NCBI GenBank assembly: GCA_035474375.1
Contig: DATINJ010000034.1
Span: 5,574 to 69,573 of the forward strand
Length of the DNA stretch: 64,000 bases
Reading direction: 5' to 3'
Origin: JANNPJ01 sp035474375
GTDB lineage: Bacteria; Actinomycetota; Actinomycetes; Actinomycetales; Kineosporiaceae
Shown here: piece by piece, positions 16,892 to 24,627 of the stretch
Position numbering within the stretch: the stretch's first letter is position 1
Layout: each line of letters starts with the position of its first letter
Program-made: the position numbers and the translations under genes
Notes under the pieces: model-generated
Told to the model about the DNA's origin: nothing
What the model saw: the letters and a program-made list of their open reading frames with translations, nothing else
Databases searched by the model: none

Positions 16892-17515
16892 TTGGCCCAT
16901 AGCCCAGAACCCCCGGCCCACCGTCCGAGCGTCCCGCTGCGGATCTGGCGGTTCGTCGTCGTCATCCTGCTCATCCTGGTCCTTCTCCTGGTGCTCGCGT
17001 ATTGCCTGGCGCAGGTGGATGACGGCAACGGGACGGCGTCCCCGACGGACGCCGCGTCCGTCACCGCAACGGGTGCGCCGAGTTCCACCGCGACCCGAAC
17101 GGGGGCCGGTTCGGGCGGCGGAACGGCGACCCGGACCGCGACCTCGCCGTACCGGACCGCAACCCAGGGCGCGGGCGCGGCGACCACCGGCAGCACGCCG
17201 ACCAGCGCCGGGACCGCCGGCGGCAAGACCACCAGCGCGGCGACCACCAGCGCCGGAACCTCCAGCAACGGAACGACCGGCAACGGGACGACCGGCAACG
17301 GGACAGCCGGCAATGGGACGGCTGGCAACGGGACGGCGCAGCCGAGGAGCACGGCGACCCGCTCAGCGGTGCCGCCCCGGTCGGCACCGAACACCGGTGG
17401 TGGCAGTGCAGCCGGGGCGCCCGATCTGAGCATGGTGCTGACCGGCAGCCTCCTCCTGCTGGCCTCGGTCGGGTTGGGGCTGTTCACCCGCCGGCGGTGG
17501 CGGCGTGCGTGGTGA
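16892..17515 (+). CDS. Thr/Gly-rich surface protein with APNTG sorting signal, probable sortase substrate
   Basis: The 207-aa protein starts at a TTG, with GGAGAAAG upstream. It has an N-terminal hydrophobic segment (residues 17-40) and a 110-residue Thr/Ser/Ala/Gly-rich stalk with NGTTG repeats. It ends in APNTGG, a 12-residue spacer, the helix MVLTGSLLLLASVGLGLF and the basic tail TRRRWRRAW. That order (sorting motif, helix, arginines) is the cell-wall sorting signal read by sortases, although the motif is APNTG rather than LPxTG or LAxTG. The gene overlaps a class F-like sortase gene (GTGA), which is strong context for an enzyme-substrate pair. The stalk has no recognisable functional domain. 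Confidence 0.72.
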   Translation: MAHSPEPPAHRPSVPLRIWRFVVVILLILVLLLVLAYCLAQVDDGNGTASPTDAASVTATGAPSSTATRTGAGSGGGTATRTATSPYRTATQGAGAATTGSTPTSAGTAGGKTTSAATTSAGTSSNGTTGNGTTGNGTAGNGTAGNGTAQPRSTATRSAVPPRSAPNTGGGSAAGAPDLSMVLTGSLLLLASVGLGLFTRRRWRRAW

Positions 17516-18240
17516 CGGCGCCGCGACCGATCGTCAACTGGCGGGCCTACTGGGATCCGGAGTCCGAGGTTCTGGTCCTCACCCTGGCCTCGGCCATCCT
17601 GGCCGGCCTCGGGATCGCCCTGATCATGATGGGGGCGATGCCGGCCGCTCCGGCAGCCTCGGCGACCGCGATGACGAGAAACCCCGCCCCGGCGCGAGCC
17701 GATCCCGTCCAGACCCGCAGGCCGACCAAGCCGAATCCCAGCGCCCCGGCGAAGGTTCAGCCGCTGCGGCGCTCGCTTCCGCGCACCCTGAACATTCCGG
17801 CGATCGGCGTCCACACCTCCCTGATGTCGCTGGGCCTGGAATCGGACGGCACGGTTGAGGTTCCGCCGTTGGAGCCGGACGCCCCGGCCGGCTGGTACAA
17901 GAACCTCGCCACGCCCGGCGAACCCGGGCCGGCGGTGATCCTCGGCCACGTCGATTCGGCTCGGGACGGTCCGGCGGTGTTCTACCGGCTTCGGGAACTT
18001 CGGCCCGGAGACCGGATCTCGGTCGGTCGTGCGGACGGCAGCACGGTGCGCTTCGTCGTCCGATCTACCGCCCGGTACCCGAAGAAGAACTTCCCGACGG
18101 CAGTGGTGTACGGGCCCCGCCCCGGCGCCGAGCTCCGCCTGGTGACCTGCGGCGGAAGTTTCGACGCCCTGCGCGGCCATTACCGGGACAACATCGTCGT
18201 CTTCGCAGCGATGACCGGTAGCTCCCCGCCCAAACTATAG
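17512..18240 (+). CDS. Class F-like sortase (transpeptidase)
   Basis: The 242-aa protein starts at the GTG overlapping the upstream stop. It has an N-terminal membrane anchor (VLVLTLASAILAGLGIALIMM), a Pro/Ala/Arg-rich linker and the sortase beta-barrel: RTLNIPAIGVHTSLMSLGLESDGTVEVPP, VILGHVDSARDGPAVFYRLREL. The catalytic triad is His146 (LGHVDS), Cys213 (LVTCGGSFD) and Arg225 (GHYRDNIVV). The IPAIGV...GxVEVPP and CGGSF patterns fit class F sortases of actinobacteria. It should cleave a sorting signal and join surface protein to peptidoglycan. The neighbouring 16892 gene is the obvious substrate. Confidence 0.88.
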   Translation: MTAPRPIVNWRAYWDPESEVLVLTLASAILAGLGIALIMMGAMPAAPAASATAMTRNPAPARADPVQTRRPTKPNPSAPAKVQPLRRSLPRTLNIPAIGVHTSLMSLGLESDGTVEVPPLEPDAPAGWYKNLATPGEPGPAVILGHVDSARDGPAVFYRLRELRPGDRISVGRADGSTVRFVVRSTARYPKKNFPTAVVYGPRPGAELRLVTCGGSFDALRGHYRDNIVVFAAMTGSSPPKL

Positions 18241-18249
18241 GTTTGGGCG

Positions 18250-19563
18250 GTGACTAGGCAGGGTTCCCCGAGGCCGATCGAATCCGCCGGCTACGCGGGG
18301 TTGCTGGGTGCGTTGGCCGGCGCCGCGCTGGTGGGGCATCGAGGTCGGTCAGCGGCAGCCGCGGGCGCCCTGGTCGGCGGCGTTGCGCTGGGGGCAATCG
18401 ATGCGGCCGCCCAGGCCCGGCAGCGGCCGGGCGAGATTCCGGCGCTGTGGAGCCGGATCGCCGCCAGCGCCGCCCTTGCGGCACCCCTCGGCTGGGTGGC
18501 CGGCCGCAGCGGCGCGGGCCCGGTCGCCGTCGCCGGGCTGGCCGGCACGGCTGCCGGAAGCCTTGGCCTGCGGCCGCAGAAAGTGGCGCTCGGACCGCTG
18601 GTCGGCCTCGCCATCGGTCGTGCCTTTGCGCGGAAAACAACTGCGGGGCAAGCCGTTCCGGCATCAATCATCGCTGCCAGTACGGTGCTGACCTACCGGG
18701 TTCTATCCGCCCTGGTGTTCCGGGAGGCTCAGGTCAGCCTGCTCGCCGAGCAGGTGTCGGCCGAAGAGTTGCCGTTCGTCGTCCCCCGGGTCGCCACGTC
18801 GCAGTACGTCGGAACCGGGTACATCCGGGCTCTGGCCGCCGAGATGGACGGCGAGTACGTGGCCGATGCACCGGACGTCGGCATCCTCGGGTCGTTGACC
18901 GAACTTGCCGGCCCGCAGTTCGACCCGGCCACCGTGCACCCGTTGGTCCGGGAGTTCTACCAGCACACCTCTCGCTTCACCCTCGACATCGTCCCGCAGT
19001 GGCGGGCCTGGGTACGACCGGGATACCTGCTCTACCGCACGCTCGTCGCTCGCCCGCTGGGTCAGGCCAGCCTGCCGATGAATCAGCGCGAGGCGCTGCG
19101 CGGCATCCGTGGCCGGATCGACACGATCACCATGCCGGGCCAGTCGCAGCCGGCGGTACGTGGCTGGATCCGGTCGTTCGCCGATGATGACGAGCCGATC
19201 TACGTCGGCGTCTACACCACCTACCGCCAGGCCGATCGCGGCTACGTCAGCGTCGGCTTTCCTTTGCCGCAAGCCAGTTTCACCGCGACGCTGCTGCCGC
19301 GGGCCCGATCCGGGGGTGGGCTGACGCTCACCAGCCGAAGTGACAGCGATCAGACGGGTCACTACCTCACCTACGTCGACCCGCAAACTCAGGAGCTGAC
19401 CGCGCTGGCCGTGCACGGCTTCGCGGAACAGCTCGACGTGTTCCTCGCCGACGGCGAACTGCGCGCGGAGCACGCATTCTGGGTCTTCGGGATGCCGTTC
19501 CTGGTGCTGCACTATCGAATCGGGCGAAAGCCCTTGCTCGATGGCGACGGCACCCGCGGATAA
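18250..19563 (+). CDS. Conserved membrane protein with large C-terminal domain of unknown function
   Basis: The 437-aa protein starts at GTG 18250, ten bases after the sortase stop. Residues 10-165 hold about five Gly/Ala-rich hydrophobic segments (YAGLLGALAGAALVGH, AGALVGGVALGAIDAAA, LAAPLGWVAG, LGPLVGLAIGRAF). Residues 170-437 are soluble: VGTGYIRALAAEMDGEYVADAPDVGILGSL, HPLVREFYQHTSRFTLDIVPQWRAWVRPGYLLYRTL, YVSVGFPLPQASFTATLLPR, and a final strand FWVFGMPFLVLHYRIG. The HP-x-V-x-x-FY-x-HTSRF-x-LD motif looks conserved rather than random. I cannot name a function. It may be co-transcribed with the sortase. Confidence 0.6.
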   Translation: MTRQGSPRPIESAGYAGLLGALAGAALVGHRGRSAAAAGALVGGVALGAIDAAAQARQRPGEIPALWSRIAASAALAAPLGWVAGRSGAGPVAVAGLAGTAAGSLGLRPQKVALGPLVGLAIGRAFARKTTAGQAVPASIIAASTVLTYRVLSALVFREAQVSLLAEQVSAEELPFVVPRVATSQYVGTGYIRALAAEMDGEYVADAPDVGILGSLTELAGPQFDPATVHPLVREFYQHTSRFTLDIVPQWRAWVRPGYLLYRTLVARPLGQASLPMNQREALRGIRGRIDTITMPGQSQPAVRGWIRSFADDDEPIYVGVYTTYRQADRGYVSVGFPLPQASFTATLLPRARSGGGLTLTSRSDSDQTGHYLTYVDPQTQELTALAVHGFAEQLDVFLADGELRAEHAFWVFGMPFLVLHYRIGRKPLLDGDGTRG

Positions 19564-19606
19564 AGTCCGTTGCCAAACCGCGCTCAAAGCGGGCAGAGTA
19601 TCGGCC

Positions 19607-19672
19607 ATGATGACCCAGCAGATCGCGGCGGCGGCTCGAGCTACGTGCTCGCCGGCTGTCGCCTCCTGCTGA
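19607..19672 (+). promoter_or_regulatory. Possible alanine-rich leader ORF upstream of the AlaRS paralogue
   Basis: A 21-codon ORF (two ATGs, then TQQIAAAARATCSPAVASC) holds seven alanine codons, four consecutive. It ends 142 bases before the AlaRS-like gene. Alanine runs in a leader before an alanyl-tRNA synthetase gene would fit ribosome-mediated attenuation. I do not see a clear terminator/antiterminator pair, and alanine is the commonest residue in GC-rich shadow ORFs, so this is weak. Confidence 0.25.
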
Positions 19673-19814
19673 CCCGAACCATCTGACCAAACCCCTTCAG
19701 CATCGGCCGACCGGCGACGGTCTCCGCACCGATGCCTGTCGCCGAGCGCGATCGGGACCGCCGAGAGCTGTCGTCCGGGACGTCCGTGCTACCCCTCGGA
19801 CAAGGACAGCCACC

Positions 19815-20996
19815 ATGGATTCATCGCAGATCCGCTCCGTCTTCACCGATTTCTACTCCGAACGCGGCCACCGCCGGATCGTCGACAGTTCCCTGCTTCC
19901 ACCTCAAGGCGACAGCGTGCTGTTCACCACCTCCGGAATGCATTCTCTGACCAGATACTTGGCCGGAGATCCACACCCTCAGGGCGAGCGGCTGGTCAAC
20001 GTCCAGCGATGTTTGCGCACCACCGACCTGGAGGAGGTAGGAGACTGCACCCACTTGACCGTCTTCCAGATGTTGGGCAGCTGGTCGTTGGGGAACTACC
20101 CGCACGACCAAAGCCTTAGCTGGGGCTACGAACTACTGCGGGACGGGCTCGGCGTCGATCCGGCTCGGATGTACGTCACCGTTTTCGGAGGCAACCGTCA
20201 GGTCGGGCTCGATCGAGAATCTCTCCAGGTCTGGAACGATCTCCAGGTCCCGGTCGAGCTGACCGTCGAGGACAACTGGTGGTCGAACGGACCGACCGGC
20301 CCGTGCGGCCCCGACTCGGAGATCTTCCTGTGGACCGGGTCCGGCGCTCCGCTCGGCACGCCGGGCACCGACGACCGGTGGGTCGAGGTCTGGAACCACG
20401 TCTCGATGCGCTATCTGCGGCACCAGGACGGTTCCCTGCAACCCCTGGTCCGGCAGAACGTGGACACCGGCATGGGTCTGGAGCGGATCACCATGGTGCT
20501 GCAGGGGCGAACCTCGGTGTACGAAACGGACTTGCTGGAACCGTGGATCCGGCACACCTCGACGCTGTGGCCCTTGCCGCAGCGCAGCCGGCGCATCGTC
20601 GTGGATCACCTGCGGGCCGGCCTGGTCCTGCTCGGAGACGGCGTCCTGCCGTCGAACAAGGGTCGCGGGTACGTGCTGCGCCGGCTGCTCCGCCGGGCCC
20701 TGAGCATCTTGTGGGAGGTGAATGCCGACAGCACCTTGGAACGCCTGCCGCCGGACCTGCTCGAGCTCACCCGGTACCACTTCGAGTTTCCTCGCGACGC
20801 GCCGCTTTCCGGCTGGCACGACGAAATGCTGCAGGAAGAGGCCCGATTCCGGGACCTGCTGCAGCGCGGCCGCGCCGCGGTCCGGCAACGGCTACGTCAC
20901 GGGCGACTGACCGAGGACGACCTGCTCTTCCTCCAAGACACCCACGGGCTCCCCCGCGATCTCGTGCTCGGCCTGCTGGTCCCCCAGCTGGGCTGA
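19815..20996 (+). CDS. Alanyl-tRNA synthetase-related protein, catalytic half only
   Basis: The 393-aa protein aligns by eye with the first ~390 residues of AlaRS (about 880 in full). Class II motif 1/2 region: LFTTSGMHSLTRYLAG, NVQRCLRTTDLEEVGDCTHLTVFQMLGSWSLGNY. The alanine/ATP pocket is DNWWSNGPTGPCGPDSEIF, motif 3 is VDTGMGLERI (216-225), and the helical part of the tRNA-recognition domain is VDHLRAGLVLLGDGVLPSNKGRGYVLRRLLRRA. It stops just after FLQDTHGLPRDL, the counterpart of the AlaRS DTYGFPxDL. The editing domain and C-Ala domain are absent. Active-site motifs are intact, so amino acid activation is plausible, but accurate tRNA charging is doubtful. A normal alaS should exist elsewhere. 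Its last 105 bases overlap the convergent TetR gene. Confidence 0.85.
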   Translation: MDSSQIRSVFTDFYSERGHRRIVDSSLLPPQGDSVLFTTSGMHSLTRYLAGDPHPQGERLVNVQRCLRTTDLEEVGDCTHLTVFQMLGSWSLGNYPHDQSLSWGYELLRDGLGVDPARMYVTVFGGNRQVGLDRESLQVWNDLQVPVELTVEDNWWSNGPTGPCGPDSEIFLWTGSGAPLGTPGTDDRWVEVWNHVSMRYLRHQDGSLQPLVRQNVDTGMGLERITMVLQGRTSVYETDLLEPWIRHTSTLWPLPQRSRRIVVDHLRAGLVLLGDGVLPSNKGRGYVLRRLLRRALSILWEVNADSTLERLPPDLLELTRYHFEFPRDAPLSGWHDEMLQEEARFRDLLQRGRAAVRQRLRHGRLTEDDLLFLQDTHGLPRDLVLGLLVPQLG

Positions 20997-21623
20997 GCCG
21001 TCGGTGGCGGCGGCTGCGAACTGGGACAGCAGGGCGGCGACGAAAGCGAAGATCTCGTCGGGTTTGGTTCCTTCGGGGTCGGCCAGCCAGGCGAGGTTGA
21101 CGCCGTCGAACAAGGTGGCGATGAACTGGGCGAAGATCTCCGTCGAAACCGGCATCCCGGCCAGGTGCTCGGCCTGCCACGGCTGCACCATCACCTCGGC
21201 GCTGGCCCGGTAGGCCGCATATTGCGCCCGCGCCACGTCGCGGAACTTGCGCGAGCGCAGCGACCAGGTGGTCAGTTCGTAGAGAGCGATCTGGCGGCCA
21301 CTGTCATCGGCCTCGACCACCGCGAAGGCCGACCGGAAGCGCTGGGTCAGGTCATCCAGATCATTCGTCGGCGGGCTGGGCACCGGGTCGGCTACCGCCT
21401 CTTCGAGGCGGCGAAGCATGTTCTGCACGACCTCTTCGAGCAGCTCGTCTTTCCCGGAGAACCAGTAGTGCACCAGGCCGTGCGGGACGCCGGCCTCCTC
21501 GGCGATTCGCCGGGTGGTCGCCGCCGCTACGCCGTCCGTGGCCACCACCCGGGTGGCGGCCTCAATCAACTGAGCCCGGCGGCCGTCGTCAGGCCGACGC
21601 TTCGGGGAGCGTTCCGTTGCCAT
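20892..21623 (-). CDS. TetR family transcriptional regulator
   Basis: The 243-aa protein starts at the ATG at 21623; the open frame upstream of it is a shadow. The N-terminal helix-turn-helix is LIEAATRVVATDGVAAATTRRIAEEAGVPHGLVHYWFSGKDELLEEVV, a textbook TetR DNA-binding domain. The helical ligand domain includes ALYELTTWSLRSRKFRDVARAQYAAY and a BetI-like C-terminal region (FAQFIATLFDGVNLAWLADPEGTKPDEIFAFVAALL). It is divergent from the permease-FMO operon with inverted repeats between them, so it most likely represses that operon until a substrate or product binds. Its 3' end runs 105 bases into the convergent AlaRS-like gene, and the last 30 residues (QLGDQQAEHEIAG...) are encoded in the overlap. 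Confidence 0.87.
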   Translation of the reverse strand: MATERSPKRRPDDGRRAQLIEAATRVVATDGVAAATTRRIAEEAGVPHGLVHYWFSGKDELLEEVVQNMLRRLEEAVADPVPSPPTNDLDDLTQRFRSAFAVVEADDSGRQIALYELTTWSLRSRKFRDVARAQYAAYRASAEVMVQPWQAEHLAGMPVSTEIFAQFIATLFDGVNLAWLADPEGTKPDEIFAFVAALLSQFAAAATDGSAQLGDQQAEHEIAGEPVGVLEEEQVVLGQSPVT

Positions 21624-21651
21624 GAATACGACGCTAACAGATCGCTCGCCG

Positions 21652-21698
21652 TTGACCTGGTCAACTGAACTGGCCACTTGACCAAGACGAGTGGCCAG
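21652..21698. promoter_or_regulatory. Candidate TetR operators in the divergent promoter region
   Basis: TTGACCTGGTCAA (21652-21664) is a perfect 13-bp palindrome. CTGGCCACT (21670-21678) and AGTGGCCAG (21690-21698) form a perfect 9-bp inverted repeat with an 11-base spacer. A second TTGACC lies at 21678-21683. They sit between the TetR start (21623) and the operon start (21751), where autoregulating TetR operators are usually found. Confidence 0.5.
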
Positions 21699-21750
21699 GG
21701 CATCCTTTGGGAAATTCAGGGGGCAGCGCGTTATCACTGAGGGGCGACAC

Positions 21751-24624
21751 ATGGTCGACACCATCCACGCTGCACCAGCGAACTCCGCTCCCGAGCGGGC
21801 CGAGCCGATCGAGCGGCGACGCACGCTGAGCACCGGTCGAGTGGTTTTCCTGGTGATCGCCGCAGCCGCCCCGATGGCCGCGATGGTCGGCAACGTGCCG
21901 TTGGGACTGATCGTCGGCAACGGCGCCGGGCTACCGGTGGCCTATCTGATCGCCTCCGTCGTCCTGCTCTGCTTTTCGGTGGGCTATGCCGCGATGAGCC
22001 GGCGCGTGGTGAACACCGGCGCCTTCTACACCTACATTTCGCGGGCGCTGGGCAAACCGGCCGGGGTCGGCGGCGCCTACGTGGCTGTCCTGTCCTATGC
22101 CGGGCTGGCCTGCGGGCTGATCGGCGCCTTCGGGTATTTCACCAATATCGTCCTGCTGGAAACCGGGATCGATCTGCCCTGGTACCTCTACAGCGCGATC
22201 GCCATCGTCCTGGTGGCCTGGCTGGGATACCGCTCCGCCGATGTCTCCGCCAAGGTGCTCGGCACCCTGATGGTCGCCGAGTTCGGCATCCTGATCGTCT
22301 TCGACCTCGCGGTGATCGGCAAGCACGGCGCGCAAGCGCTGCCTGCGGTGTCCTTCACTACCGAGCAGACATTTTCCGGGTCGATCGGGATCGCCCTGAT
22401 GTTCGCCTTCACCAGCTTTGTCGGCTTCGAATCCGCAGCGCTGTACGGGGAAGAGACCAAGGATCCCGAGCGCAGCATCCCCCGGGCCACCTACATCGCG
22501 CTGACCTCCATCGGCGTCTTCTACGTCCTGACCACCTGGATCATCATCGGTGCGGCCGGCGGCGCAAATGCCCCAGCCTTGGCCAAGGAGCAGCTGGGCG
22601 AGCTGGTCTTCAACCTGATCCAGGCCAACGGCGGGATCGTGCTCCACGACCTCGCCGCGGTGCTGTTCTGCACGAGCGTGCTGGCCTCGGTGCTGGCCCT
22701 GCACAACGCCGCCAGCCGGTACCTGTTCGCGCTCGGCCGCGAACAGGTGGTGCCGAGGCGGCTAGGTAGCTACCACGCCCAGCACCAGAGCCCGCACCTG
22801 GGCAGCCTGACGATCAGCGCGCTGACCGCGATCACTACGCTGATCATGGCGGTGAGCGGGGCCGACCCGTACACCGTCTTCGCCACCAGCTTCGTCGGGC
22901 TCGGCACCCTGGGGATCATCCTTCTGCAGGCAGTGACGGCGCTGGCCGTGGTGGTGTTCTTCTGGCGCCGTTCCGACCGTGACCTCTGGCGCTGCGTGAT
23001 CGCGCCGAGCATCGGATTCGTCGGCTTGACCGCCGGTTTCGTGCTTGCGGTACTGCACTACAGCACCCTGACGGGGTCCAGCAACGCGTTGGTCAACGCC
23101 GTCCCGGCGCTGCTGCTGGTCGCCGTCGTCGCCGGGGTGGTGGTCGCGCTCCGGCTCCGCCGGGACAGGCCCGCGATCTATGCCGGTCTGGCCGGCTCCG
23201 AACTGCGTCGCCGCACCGCAGCCAGCACCGAGGCGCCGCTCTACACCCGCCGGTACTGCCTGGTGGGCGCCGGGCCGTTCGGCCTGATCATGGCGCGGGC
23301 ACTGATCGCCGAGGGGGTGCCCTTCGACTGGTACGAACGGCACACCGACGTCGGCGGCATCTGGGATCGCGACAGTCCCGGCAGCCCGATGTACGAGAGC
23401 GCGCACTTCATCAGTTCCAAGTACACCAGCGGCTTCTACGGTCACCCGATGCCCGCCGACTACCCGGACTACCCGAACTGGCGGCAGATTCGCGACTACA
23501 TCCGCGGTTTCGCCCGCCAGTACGGGCTTTACGACCGGGTGACCCTGGGCGTGTCGGTGAGCTCTGCCGTGCCGCTGCCCGAGGATCGCTGGGAAGTGAC
23601 GCTCTCCACCGGGGAGCGAAAGACGTACGACGGTCTGATCGCGGCGCCGGGTGTGACCTGGCACCCCCGCATTCCCGACGTGCCAGGTCGGGAGCAGTTC
23701 ACCGGCACGGTCCGGCACTCGGTCTCCTTCGGCGACGGCAGCGAACTGCGTGGCCAACGAGTTCTGATCGTCGGTGGAGGCAACTCCGGCACCGACATCG
23801 CGAGCGACGCCGCTCGGCATGCCGACACCGCGTACTTCTCGGTGCGCCGGGGTTACCGCTACATCCCCAAGCACGTCTTCGGGCTGCCCACTGACGCCGT
23901 CCTGACCGGAATCCTGGAGCCGCCGCGGGGGGTCAGCCTCTCCGGCGACCTGAACGAGATGATCGACCTGATGGTCGGCGACCTCACCCGGCTGGGGCTG
24001 CCGAAGCCGGACCACGACCTGCTCGCCAGTCACCCGATCATGAACACCCAGGTGCTGCATCACTTGGCGCATGGTGACCTGATCGCCAAGCCGGATCTGG
24101 TCGGCCTGACCGCCACCGCAGCGGTGTTCGCCGACGGGTCCGAAGCCGAGGTCGACACCGTGCTGCTGGCCACCGGGTACGAGTACCAGTTGCCGTTCCT
24201 CGACGCCGGCCTGCTGACCTGGGAGCACGGCCATCCGCAGCTCTATCTGAACGTGTTCTCCCGCGAGCACGACAGCCTCTACGTGCTCGGTTTCATCGAG
24301 TTCGCCGACGCCGCCTACCGGCGCTTCGACGAGATGGCCCAGTTGGTCGTGATGGACCTGCGGGCCCGCGAGACCGGAGTTCATCGAGAACAACTCCGCG
24401 CGCTCAAGCAGGACGACCATCCCGACCTGCGCGGCGGGATCCGCTATGTCGACAGCCCTCGGCATGCCACCTATGTCGAGGCTCGCACCTATCAGGCGTA
24501 CCTGGCCTCGTTGCGTGACCGCTTCGAATGGCCCGATCTGAGCGAGGACTCGTACCGCACTGCGGTCCCCGAGTCGAACCCCGCGCCGAAGGAAACGGCC
24601 GACCTTACCTCCCAAGGAGCGTGA
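21751..24624 (+). CDS. Fusion protein: APC-superfamily amino acid/polyamine permease plus flavin-containing monooxygenase
   Basis: This is one 957-aa reading frame. Residues ~25-475 are an APC transporter with about 12 helices: VVFLVIAAAAPMAAMVGNVPLG in helix 1, TGAFYTYISRALGKPAGVGGAYVA, FTSFVGFESAALYGEETKDPERSIPRATYIAL in helix 6, and SRYLFALGREQVVPRRLG. After a basic linker, residues ~500-957 are a complete class B FMO: FAD site LVGAGPFGLIMARAL (GxGxxG at 506), YERHTDVGGIWD, FMO fingerprint FTGTVRHSVSF, NADPH site VLIVGGGNSGTDIASDAA and LLATGYEYQLPF. ATG 21751 is preceded by GAGGGGC; the earlier GTG at 21691 falls inside an operator and is rejected. The permease should import an amine or amino acid and the cytosolic FMO should oxidise it. 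The substrate is unknown. Confidence 0.9.
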   Translation: MVDTIHAAPANSAPERAEPIERRRTLSTGRVVFLVIAAAAPMAAMVGNVPLGLIVGNGAGLPVAYLIASVVLLCFSVGYAAMSRRVVNTGAFYTYISRALGKPAGVGGAYVAVLSYAGLACGLIGAFGYFTNIVLLETGIDLPWYLYSAIAIVLVAWLGYRSADVSAKVLGTLMVAEFGILIVFDLAVIGKHGAQALPAVSFTTEQTFSGSIGIALMFAFTSFVGFESAALYGEETKDPERSIPRATYIALTSIGVFYVLTTWIIIGAAGGANAPALAKEQLGELVFNLIQANGGIVLHDLAAVLFCTSVLASVLALHNAASRYLFALGREQVVPRRLGSYHAQHQSPHLGSLTISALTAITTLIMAVSGADPYTVFATSFVGLGTLGIILLQAVTALAVVVFFWRRSDRDLWRCVIAPSIGFVGLTAGFVLAVLHYSTLTGSSNALVNAVPALLLVAVVAGVVVALRLRRDRPAIYAGLAGSELRRRTAASTEAPLYTRRYCLVGAGPFGLIMARALIAEGVPFDWYERHTDVGGIWDRDSPGSPMYESAHFISSKYTSGFYGHPMPADYPDYPNWRQIRDYIRGFARQYGLYDRVTLGVSVSSAVPLPEDRWEVTLSTGERKTYDGLIAAPGVTWHPRIPDVPGREQFTGTVRHSVSFGDGSELRGQRVLIVGGGNSGTDIASDAARHADTAYFSVRRGYRYIPKHVFGLPTDAVLTGILEPPRGVSLSGDLNEMIDLMVGDLTRLGLPKPDHDLLASHPIMNTQVLHHLAHGDLIAKPDLVGLTATAAVFADGSEAEVDTVLLATGYEYQLPFLDAGLLTWEHGHPQLYLNVFSREHDSLYVLGFIEFADAAYRRFDEMAQLVVMDLRARETGVHREQLRALKQDDHPDLRGGIRYVDSPRHATYVEARTYQAYLASLRDRFEWPDLSEDSYRTAVPESNPAPKETADLTSQGA

Positions 24625-24627
24625 CCC

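Noticed and set aside
19673..19814. T-box or other riboswitch before the AlaRS-like gene
   Set aside because: No T-box core word, specifier loop or alternative terminator pair could be identified by eye.
21691..21750. GTG 21691 as start of the permease-FMO fusion
   Set aside because: It lies inside the right arm of an operator-like repeat and lacks a ribosome site. ATG 21751 has GAGGGGC upstream and precedes the conserved permease N-terminus.
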